Source: Urophycis tenuis (taxonomy: Eukaryota; Chordata; Actinopteri; Gadiformes; Phycidae). Taken from it: 64,000 nucleotides of DNA. The translations under genes and the position numbers were made by a program. This document shows, piece by piece, positions 1-64,000 of the stretch. The notes under the pieces are model-generated. The model was not told the origin of the DNA. It did no database searches and was given only the letters and a program-made list of their open reading frames with translations. The DNA lies in the NCBI GenBank assembly GCA_036785325.1, contig JAXIVH010000045.1, positions 1,297,969-1,361,968 of the forward strand. The letters run 5' to 3'. Position 1 is the stretch's first letter. Each line of letters begins with the position of its first letter.

Positions 1-20942
<20,942 letters not shown>

Positions 20943-20999
20943 ATAACCTTCAAAACTCTTTTCCTTATTTTGGCTCCTGGGTTTCAGACCCACAGACCT

Positions 21000-21396
21000 G
21001 GGCTGTATTCTTATTGGTCCACTTGTGCCCTATATAGTACACTAAGTAGTGCACTATATCAGGCACTATAGTGCACTGAGCCTGAAAACTTTTTTTTTCT
21101 TCACTAAAAACATTCGATTATCGCTTCCATCCCATCTCCCTGTGCCTCCCAGTTTGGAAAACTGACTTAGGCTGTCACCATTTTGTAGTGTCGTATCAAT
21201 TTACAAATGTCTCTGTTTTTTATTTGAGAAATCTGGTCACCTTAATCTAACACTTCTAACTATACGTCACACCGACAGGCTCTTAATTATTATTCAAATT
21301 CTTTGTATACTTATTACCTAAATAGTGTGTTATGTAGTGTTCACTATATAGGGAATAGGTCTTGAGGGAACAAGTGAGTCAATTCGGACATAGCCC
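21000..21396. mobile_element. Short inverted-repeat element in bmpr2 3' UTR
   Basis: GGGCTGTATTC ... CCCTATATAGTACACTAAG at the left mirrors CACTATATAGGGAATAGG ... CGGACATAGCCC at the right. The GGGCTATGTCCGAA end with CCCTATATAGTGCACTA is a familiar fish non-autonomous repeat. No ORF. Confidence 0.65.
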
Positions 21397-22912
21397 TAGC
21401 CTAGCCTAGTGTTCTCTCCCTGGTTCAGACCTACACATCAACTAGTGTACCGTCCTCTCTAAGTTAGTTAATTAGCAAGCAAGCTAGCTAGCTAGTTATA
21501 TCTAGATGCCTATAGGCTTATATGTCTTGTCTTATGTATTTCTTATCCGAAGAACTTTGCATTTTCACTTGAATTTTGCTATGCAGTCAGTCTCAGTACT
21601 TCCAAATGTACTCTATTTATTATATTTATATTTTATTAACGTATTATTCTAACTTGTATCAGTGGTCTGTGCATCATTGAAAAAGAGCTCAAATTTAAGG
21701 AAAGACAGAAGAGGAGGACGGAGATCACAATGTCTTTTAAAATGTTCAATTTTACAAAACACAGCCTGAATTGTTGACTCTGATCTGCGTTTGGGATTAA
21801 ATTGACTTCTAGAAACCTCTATGTGTTGTTATGCATTATGAGTGTTCTAGAACAAAGTTTTAGGAGCTTCTTCTAGAATGTCTGTCCATCTTCAGAATGA
21901 CCCTGTCCTGTCTTCAGCTGTAGTACAGTAATTAAATAGTTTTTCTTTAATATGACCTGTTACCTATTGTTACCTATTTTATAAAAATATCTTGACTGTA
22001 GTGTGTGTATGTGAGTCAAGGCTGTAGAGCTTTTTTAAGTGTAAAGTATGTCTCAAAATAACTACACGATGTAGTACTCATTTCACGGTGTCAACATATT
22101 TAACAGTGACTGTGATATTTACTGCTCATCAATATGTTAAATCACATTGATTTGAGTCATACTGAGTTCTTCTGTCCGATTTCTATAAACCTGTACTTCG
22201 CTACAGTAGCATCCTTAATTTGACCGTTGTTGCTACAAAAAAACACATAATACATATTATAACCATATAAATCATAATGTGATAATACCTGACTATCTAC
22301 CTTTTGTATAACACAATACCTGGTAGACTATACCCTTCCATCCAACTGACAATTATTATATTTATTAATTTCATATTTATATTTTACATTTATATGACCT
22401 AATTTCATTTCATATTTATATTGATTTAAATGGCATCATTCCACACAAATCACTAACCTATTTGGTCATGATTATTACTGATTAAACATGAATATGATTA
22501 CTCATTTTAATAACTATACTGAACATAACCATCATAATGACATTACAATACACATACTACTACTACCTGAACATGTCATATCCAAACCATAAATACTTTT
22601 ATAATGTACCATTGTGGTGTGCAGCTGCATGTTGGAAAGAGTTTAATAAAGCATTTGTTAAAGTCAACAACTGGTCTCTTTATTTACAACACAGAAAAAG
22701 GAATCAATACCCCGCCGCAAACCTCACTGATTAATGAGAATGAATCAGTAATAAGACTATCCTTGACAACCTACCTATCCTAGACTGTCCTTGCTATACA
22801 CCCCCAGGTGGCTGCCACAATCCACCTAGGTGGCTTTTACTGGGCTCTTCTTGAACAAGGACGCAGGGTTGCAATGTTGGAAAGTGGTTTATTGTAGAGT
22901 TAGATTGACAAT
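21397..22912. other. AT-rich tail of 3' UTR and intergenic DNA
   Basis: Nothing coding was seen. A run of TAGC words (GCAAGCTAGCTAGCTAG) lies near 21475 and the poly(A) hexamer at 22645. Confidence 0.5.
22645..22650 (+). promoter_or_regulatory. Candidate bmpr2 poly(A) signal AATAAA
   Basis: Canonical AATAAA about 1.7 kb after the bmpr2 stop, followed by T- and GT-bearing sequence. No transcript evidence is available here. Confidence 0.45.
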
Positions 22913-23309
22913 CAGTACGTTTACATGCAGCAAGAAATTCGAATTTCTAATCGTATAAGACCTTGTTCGGACTTTTTAAGTGCATGTAAACACCTTAATC
23001 CGACCTACTTTGGACCTACTTCAGACATCTCAAAATCGGATAACAACACCTGGATAATTCGTTCATAGTCGGACTTTTAACGGCATGTATACTCAGCAAT
23101 CGGATCTGAATCGGATTTTGCATTCTGCACATGCGCAGTGCCATTCTGCACATGCGCAGCGCCACATAGCGTCCAGAGTCAGCCCATGCTCCGGCTGTTA
23201 ATCCGATTCTCTGAACGGCATGTATACTCGGACAAGTGATCCGGTCTTCCGCATGTCATTATCTGATCCGATCAGAAATTCGAATTTCTTGCTGCATGTA
23301 AACGTACTG
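22913..23309. mobile_element. Inverted-repeat DNA element with 36-bp near-perfect ends
   Basis: Left end CAGTACGTTTACATGCAGCA, extending through AGAAATTCGAATTTCT, is matched base for base by the inverted right end at 23274-23309. Flanks share AAT, a possible 3-bp target duplication. Internal CATTCTGCACATGCGCAG is repeated in tandem near 23120-23160. No ORF. Confidence 0.9.
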
Positions 23310-23959
23310 AATGATACATGACCTGACACTACATGTTGCCATGCAGGAGATCTCCCTGGGTGTGAGTGATGATAGTCATGGCTCACCGTCATTAGAGTCA
23401 TAAGAGCAGGTAGGGGTTACGCCATCTTGCTTAAGGATGGCCCAGTGTCCACAATGTTTGAGCCCGCAACCATTTGAACAACAACAATATTATCCTGCCC
23501 TACAATTTTTTTCTTTAATATTATGTATCACTTGATGTTCTGGCTAACACAGTACTGCTAAAAATCAAAAGAATGCTTTTTTGTAAACATTACCATTGAG
23601 TTCTGATTCAGATGTGTAGAGTGAAAATGCCACACTCCACCACGTAAGTTGCACTTCTGCCTCACGTGTAACGGGACTCATCTGCGTAGCTTGTGTATCT
23701 GCAGGTTATCTTCTTTTTAACCAACTTACATTTATTATTAATATTACTTTCCAAATATTACTATCCAAAGCAACTTACGAAAAGTATATTTGTCAGAAGA
23801 AGGTGAAACATTTCATTGTGACTTTCATTCATTCAAGGAAGTCAATTGGTAGTATACAACATCTCTGGCTAAGTGGCAAGTTACAAAGAGCAATTATAAA
23901 ATTAAATTATGAATTAGAATTATAACGTTTATTATTGGGTGGGGGGTAGAAGATGGATG

Positions 23960-26162
23960 TTATGCAGGGTTCAGGTGAACTCTGAACAAGTGATTCTTGT
24001 GTCTCTTCCGGAAGATGGGAAGTGACTCCACAGTCCTGACATTGGCAGGGAGCTCATTCCACCACTGCGGTGCCAAAACGGAGAAGAGTTGTGATTTTGC
24101 CATCCAAACTTTTCCTGCTTTTAGTGATGGAGCTACCAGTCGACCAACTGAGGCTAGTTGAGTGGAGTGCTCGAGCACGGGCGTGGGGTTTCACTAACGA
24201 TGGGAGGTAGGTAGCGGCAGTTTCATTAGCAGCTTTTTAGGCCACTACCATTGTCTTGAATTTGATGCAAGCCGAGGCGCGTTGCAGCGTCCTGGATCCA
24301 CTGCCAAGATTTTATCACGGTTGCAGAGAGTCCAGCTATGACTCCGTTTACACGAAGGCAAAACACAGATATTTCCCTGCGGTTTGGCCTCTCATTTATA
24401 CGAAAACCCTGTTTTTATCACAGAAAACGATTATTTCTAAAAACTCAGGCCAAAGTGGAGATTTAGCCGAATATGTGTTGCCGTGTCAACTGGGAGAAAC
24501 AGGGTTTTAGGTTCTCAAACGTCACATTATGTGCCAGAAAATGCTTAACGTCATGTGAGTGCCCTGTGTTTACAGTTTGTTTGGCTATTTATGCGGGGTG
24601 ATGTAAATGACAACTTTTTTGAAAACAATGTTGTGTGCACAATGTTATGTTTGAAAACAGAGGCGGGGAAATGTTAATTTCTCTAAATACCCGGCTATGT
24701 GTAAATGTGGCCTATAAGCCAGTTGCAGTAGCCGAGGGGGGAGGAGACAAGTGTTGGATCAGGAACTGTGTCACTTCCCTTGTGAGGAATGGCCAGATCC
24801 TGCGGATGTCGTAGATAGCAAATCTAAAAGATCGGGTCACTGCAGTGGTGTTTGCAGTGCAGGATAGTTGGTTGTCGAGTATTATGCCAAGGTTCCTCGC
24901 GGTCGGTGAGGCACATACTATAATACCCTCAACTGAGACCAGTAGGTCCCTGTGAGGGCAGTCTCTCCCTGGTATGAAGAGAAGCTCAGTCTTTGCAAGA
25001 TTGAGCTTGAGTTGATGCACAGTTGTCCAAGAGCTTATGTCTGCCTAACATTCTGAGATGCGTGTTGCAATCAGAGTGTCTGAGGGGGGGAGGAGAGGAA
25101 CAGTTGAGTGTCGTCCGCATAACAGTGATAGAAATAACCATGTGATGTGATTTCAAAGCCTAAAGATCTGGTATATAGGGAGAAGAGAAGTGGTCTTAGT
25201 ACTGAGCCTTGAGGGACACCAGTGTTCAGCAAGCGGGTTTGGACAGGGAGCCATTCCATTTGACCTAATGAGTGCAATTCATATGATTATAAGATTTGAA
25301 CCAGGCTAGTGCAGTGTCAGTAATGATCAGCAGATCAGTGAGAGTGGTGAGGAGGGTCTGGTGGTTCACAGTGTCGAACGCTGCAGAGAGGTTGAGGAGA
25401 ACAAGCACCAATGAAAGGGAAAAGGCCTTGGCGGCATGAAGGGACTCGGCCACCGCCAGGAGGGCCGTCTCTGTAAAGTGTGCAGTCTTGAAGCCTGACT
25501 GATGGGGATCAAGGAAGTCCTTTTCTGAGAGGTAGGAGGACAGTTGGTTAGAGACTGCACGTTCCAGGGTTTTAGAAAGGAATGATAGCAAAGATACCGG
25601 TCTGAAGTTCAGGATGTCAGCAGTGTCAAGGGTAGGTTTCTTGAGGAGTGGTTTGACTCTGGCAGTTTTGAAGGGTGTTGGGATGAGACCTGAGATGAGG
25701 AAAGAGTTATTGAGGGTGGTGTTGAACGGTAGGATGTCGGTAGAGATAGTCTGGAGAAGGGAGGATGGGATAGGTTCAAGGGGACAGGTGGTCGCATGGT
25801 TGGATGTGACCAGTCTCTGGACCTCTTTGGGGGAGAAAGGGGTAAAGCGGTTAAGTCTAGCAGAGGTGGGAGAGGGGGGAGGGAGGATAGCTGTAGAGGT
25901 GGGGCTAGGGAAGGTAGCAGCAGGGGTAAAGGAGATGCTGATGTCCGTCACCTTCTTGGTGAAGTAGTCGGAAAAATAATCAGCAGTGAGTGAGGAAGGG
26001 GTGGGGAGGGTTGAGGAGAGAGGAGAACATGAAAAACAGATTTCTGGGGTTGGAGGCAGAGGAGTTGATCTTGTTCCGGTGAAATGTAGATTTGGCTGCT
26101 GCCACTGTGGAGGTGAAGTCTGAGAGGAGGTGAAGGTAGTGGGAGAGATCATCAATCAGCAC
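23960..26162 (-). mobile_element. L2-like LINE, 5' truncated, antisense, decayed
   Basis: On the minus strand the order is linker (near 26150), RT fingers (FKTARVKPLLKKPTLDTADI, NFRPVSLLSFLSKTLERAV), palm (LLNLSAAFDTVNHQTLL), GVPQGSVLRPLLFSLY (near 25210), YADDTQLFLS (near 25095), KTELLFIPG (near 24980) and a C-terminus ending PIFRKRHKNHLFR at 23960. Several frame breaks. A separate element interrupts it near 24.3-24.7 kb. Confidence 0.85.
24333..24712. mobile_element. Short inverted-repeat element inside the L2-like LINE
   Basis: Left CTCCGTTTACACGAAGGC and right GGCTATGTGTAAATGTGGCC are imperfectly inverted around non-LINE DNA. Its removal brings the two LINE halves together. It may belong with the GGCC-ended elements at 37.5 and 52.8 kb. 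Confidence 0.45.
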
Positions 26163-26205
26163 AGCCTGATTTATTCCATTTCCTCTCAGCTGCCCGTAGC
26201 TCTGT

Positions 26206-26280
26206 TCTATGAGCCCACAGAGATTCGGACAGCCAAGGAGGAGGAGGAGAAGATTGCGCTGGTCTGGATATGATTACTTC
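26206..26280 (+). other. Unexplained exon-like stretch
   Basis: After TTCCATTTCCTCTCAG comes an open 24-codon run beginning LPVALFYEPTEIRTAK, then Glu-rich and a TGA. It has an acceptor-like start and coding-like composition between a LINE and intergenic DNA. I do not recognise it. Confidence 0.25.
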
Positions 26281-26282
26281 AT

Positions 26283-27880
26283 GCCATTCGTCTCGCTTCA
26301 TGTTGCCATTCTTAGCTCCTGTTAACTTCACCTTCCAGCGCCTACTACCATTAGAATTATTTGGCTCCTCCCCTGGTAGCCAAGGCTAGTCTGCGTACAC
26401 CTTTAATGTTAGCTTCAGTGGCTGAAGGTGCACTCACACTAGGCCTTTGCCTTGTCCCCTGAGGCAAACAGATTCTGCTCCACCATGGTTCCTTCGTAAA
26501 AGCCGGTTCCATGGAGGAGCGGTATAAAGTCTCCTATCAGGCCTATCATCAATATTGTGATTGGGTGCTTGAAAGGAGGGGATTGGCCTTGGGGAGGCGG
26601 GAGACGGTGAGGGGGTAGAGAGAATGAGAATTGAGAAATTCAAGTTTGGGTGGTAACTAACCAGTGTTAGAGAATAAATACGAGCTTATATCTCAACAAC
26701 CTGTGTTGTGTGATGAAAGGAAAGCTGCTGGTTGATTGATGGTGTTCCACTGTCAAAGACCGTTGAGGAGAATACTGTGGAGGTCTCGGACATGGGTCTC
26801 TGAGCTGACGGAGCGAATCTGTGCTGTGACCCTCCAGCCGGCTCACAGGGACCTGCCTCCACCATCTCACCACCTCTACCACCGCACCATCGTCTGCTAG
26901 GGGTTTGGCCAACCTGCCCACCTTTGATTGATTTGTCAGTTCCCCAAATGTTCTGGTGCCCAGGGAAACAACCAAGGGTCTCTATAGAAAGGAAGATATG
27001 AACCCCTTATACTCAGACCTGCCTCGACCCCCAGGGGAGGAACCACACAGCCAGGGAAGTGGGCTTCGCTCCCCCCAAAGGCAGATGACACCTTGGGTCC
27101 AGTGGTTGCAGGGGGTTGGACCAGAGCAACCACTGGGGTGGGTTGGGCTTTTGCCATGTCCCTTTCACAGTGAGAGGGGTTGCATGCATGACACGAGTGG
27201 ACATGGGCTCCACTGCGATGCTAGACTGGCCTAACATTGACAACCACATTTATCCACTCAAGTTCCACGCATCAACCCCAAGCCCCCTTCAGACCCCTAC
27301 GAGGGAGGAGAGCAACCATCTGACCTTCCCGGCCACAGTGGGAATAGCGGACCAGCTGTCTATCTCAGTCACTTTAATAATTATTATCACATATATTTCA
27401 ACATATTCTTATTTTGAATATTATTCTTACTCTTTTTGCACTGTGCTTATCATGCACCAACCACCAAGTCAAATTCCTTGTATGTGCAAACCCACTTGGC
27501 ATATAAACATTTCAGATTTTATGCGGTGAGGGAGATCTGGATGCAGAACAGCAAAGGGCTGAGCAACCTGCAGCAGATGCTATGGTACTGATGGACTTCA
27601 AATACCTGTTTGTTTCTACGAGGAGGATGTGGGCCTGACGCACCTTGTTCAGCACAAGATCGATATAGACAGTATTGTTTTAAAACAAACTGTATGTAAA
27701 TGTCTTTTTCCATTATATTACATCGTGAATTAGTCTGTCAACTCTAAGTACGCTGAAGAAAATAAGTGTCAATATAGAATAATAAGTAATCTAATTAAAA
27801 AGCTTGGTATATATATTTATTTATTTATTTATTATGTATTTTATTTGAAGTGTTTTAAGATCCCGAGGTTGCCTGAACGC
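26283..27880. other. Intergenic DNA, no gene recognised
   Basis: Several short overlapping ORFs in both directions (26.9-27.5 kb), none with recognisable domains or splice structure. The GC-richer part, 26.75-27.35 kb, could be a decayed retroelement. Confidence 0.4.
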
Positions 27881-27884
27881 CCCA

Positions 27885-28210
27885 CTGCTATGGCACACTG
27901 TTGGGGGGCGGGTCTTAAGCGGTCCCACCCCGGACGCAGCGCTCCTCTCTGCGCTCCTCCTCAATTCTCCTCTTCTGGATCCCCTGCTCACTGCGTTTAA
28001 CTTGGAAACTGGAACGGAGTAGGAGAGCCGGTGGTGTTTATTATTTCTTCCCGGACGGAGAGTGCGGAGGGCAAACACATCTAGTGCTGAGTGAGCGGGC
28101 GGAGTCGGGGAACCGGTGGGTTCTGCTGCATGAAGAGAGAAGAAGAGGAGCTTAGGAGAAATCCCGACAGTAATGTTGCAGATCTTCTACATTTGTTAAA
28201 GGCAAGTAAC
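27885..28210 (+). promoter_or_regulatory. GC-rich block: probable sestd1 promoter and 5' UTR exon
   Basis: A locally GC- and CpG-rich stretch in otherwise AT-rich DNA, with GC-box-like GGGGCGGG near 27905 and GGGCGGAG near 28097. It lies 1.4 kb upstream of the start-codon exon, whose own acceptor shows that an upstream noncoding exon is required. A 106-bp (TG)n tract follows at 28241. No TATA box is obvious. The exact start and donor are not resolved. Confidence 0.5.
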
Positions 28211-28236
28211 CAACATGCCCGTGGGTCCACGGCTGT

Positions 28237-29555
<1,319 letters not shown>

Positions 29556-29570
29556 ATGTCTTGCGTCACC

Positions 29571-57071
<27,501 letters not shown>

Positions 57072-57207
57072 TGGATCTCATCTCCACAGGCTAGCTAAGG
57101 CAGTGCCAATCCCTTCCCCTCCCTCTAAGACAACTAATGGATGGCCTCTTATTAAAATCACATGTATATGAGCTTCTAATCATCTGAACTACCACACACA
57201 CACGAAT

Positions 57208-57208
<1 letters not shown>

Positions 57209-57249
<41 letters not shown>
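57209..57249 (+). repeat. (CA)n in sestd1 3' UTR
   Basis: About 41 bp of CA between the stop codon and the poly(A) hexamer. Confidence 0.95.
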
Positions 57250-57250
<1 letters not shown>

Positions 57251-57382
57251 ACAGCTGCCTGGAGTCCCTCTCTACTGTCTCAAAGGTTATTTGCTGGCCC
57301 CAACCCTCCTCTTGAACATGTATAAAGGGCTAGCTAGCTAGGGGCTTCATCTGTTATGCCATCATTGTGACCTCATCATCGA

Positions 57383-57388
57383 AATAAA
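57383..57388 (+). promoter_or_regulatory. Candidate sestd1 poly(A) signal AATAAA
   Basis: First canonical AATAAA after the sestd1 stop, 312 bp downstream, giving a short 3' UTR. That UTR contains a (CA)n tract at about 57209-57249. Confidence 0.6.
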
Positions 57389-58096
57389 CAAGCTTTTTAA
57401 ACAGACGTGATTGGTCGATTCTCTTCTTCTGCACACAACATACCCCCTCATGGAGACAAGAAACAGCAGAGGACAGGAGCAGCTTGTAAAGGTGAATAAA
57501 TGCTCTGTATTATGCCTCCAATCACCAGGCGCCACTGAAATGCGCATTAAATTGCTGTACCTTTTTTGGTTTATTTTTCTTATATTTGTCAAGCAGAAAC
57601 CGATGGGGTTTATTGACGGCCATAACATGAAGTGTGTGGCATTAAGGATGTGTATTTTTACCACGGGGGGGGGGTTCAGCTGTGAGAGACTATGCTCTAC
57701 TCTCTTCGGTCTATTCTCACTAGTGAGAAACGCCTACTGGGACATTGAGCCCTGGAGAGCCAGGCGAGAGAGTAAGTAGAGAGTAAGTGCTCTCTGTCTC
57801 AGGGCCACACTCTCACGCACTTTTCAGGGAACAAGAAAAGACGAAACCCATGCTCCGGTACATACAGTGGTTTCTACTTAAACTGGGAGGCAGGAAGAGG
57901 ATGGGGTGTAGAGAGGAGGAAGAACAGCACAAGACTCAAGCAAGCTTTGGCACAAGAAGCTAGTGTTGGATGTACAGGAACTACTGTGTCGTAGATTTAG
58001 TGTTGGAGCTACAGGAACTATCTATTGTTGTAGTTCGAGTCACTCACATCACTGAGGACCTCCGGATATTTGTTTTTGACTTTTGGTCTGCTGCAG
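57389..58096 (+). promoter_or_regulatory. Short sestd1-ccdc141 intergenic gap, probable ccdc141 promoter
   Basis: About 0.7 kb separates the sestd1 poly(A) hexamer from the first ccdc141 coding exon. It must hold the ccdc141 start site and a noncoding exon; GAGAGAGTAAGT near 57770 is one possible donor. No TATA box stands out. No repeat was recognised apart from a short G run near 57665. Confidence 0.4.
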
Positions 58097-58104
58097 GAGG
58101 CAAT

Positions 58105-63963
<5,859 letters not shown>

Positions 63964-63968
63964 GTATA

Positions 63969-64000
<32 letters not shown>
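63969..64000 (+). repeat. (AC)n at the right window edge
   Basis: Begins six bases after the exon 3 donor of ccdc141. Confidence 0.95.

Larger units (their letters stand above)
20943..22670 (+). other. Probable bmpr2 3' UTR
   Basis: AT-rich sequence with no ORF of interest follows the stop codon. An AATAAA hexamer lies at 22645-22650. A short inverted-repeat element (21000-21396) lies inside. The extent is inferred from the first good poly(A) hexamer after the stop; earlier AT-rich variants cannot be excluded. Confidence 0.5.

Noticed and set aside
26956..27529. Overlapping ORFs in intergenic DNA
   Set aside because: No recognisable domain, no splice structure, and open frames on both strands of GC-richer DNA; left as unclassified.
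29556..29570. Upstream in-frame ATG for sestd1
   Set aside because: MSCVT would add five residues; the ATG at 29571 (MDANNILPIL) matches the recalled human start. Not fully excluded.

Overview
The window looks like nuclear DNA of a ray-finned (teleost) fish. Three vertebrate genes with spliced exons lie head to tail on the + strand. Almost all the remaining space is filled with transposons and simple repeats of kinds typical of fish: Ty3/gypsy, hAT, Tc1, L2-like and L1/Tx1-like LINEs, tRNA-derived SINEs, short inverted-repeat elements, and very long (GT)n and (CT)n tracts. The exons were found by translating the sequence, requiring AG/GT borders, and checking that the reading phase carries across every junction. 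Gene names rest on remembered similarity to the human proteins; no database search was run.

Region 1 (1-22.7 kb) is the 3' part of bmpr2, the BMP type II receptor. The window opens inside a kinase-domain exon. Ten exons give 598 codons including the stop, covering the end of the kinase domain and the whole cytoplasmic tail. A tail that I recall as mostly one large exon in human is cut here by five extra introns. The largest tail intron (7005-16140) holds a three-level nest: a hAT transposase pseudogene, interrupted by a short inverted-repeat element with an 8-bp target duplication, itself hit at its left end by a young Ty3/gypsy element with a 5-bp duplication. The last intron holds a 33-bp minisatellite split by two DNA transposons.

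Region 2 (22.7-29.5 kb) is intergenic. It holds an inverted-repeat element, a 5'-truncated L2-like LINE, an unexplained exon-like stretch, and a GC-rich block near 27.9-28.2 kb that is probably the sestd1 promoter and 5' UTR.

Region 3 (29.5-57.4 kb) is the complete sestd1 gene (SEC14 and spectrin domains). Its 18 coding exons total 2253 nt, or 750 residues, and end in an acidic tail longer than in human. Two introns carry tandem copies of a neighbouring splice site plus exon edge; one set forms three 33-nt in-frame exon-like units. Intron 14 (39768-51077) is almost entirely a pile of nested antisense LINEs with a clear 13-bp target duplication.

Region 4 (57.4-64 kb) is the start of ccdc141 (three coding exons, running off the right edge), beginning about 0.7 kb after the sestd1 poly(A) signal. 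Its introns hold Tc1 and LINE remnants.

The three genes share no pathway. BMPR2 is a TGF-beta family receptor, SESTD1 is a phospholipid-binding scaffold linked to planar polarity, Rac and TRPC channels, and CCDC141 is a centrosome and migration-associated coiled-coil protein. I found no new gene system. The most unusual material is how repeats have been built into and around splice sites.
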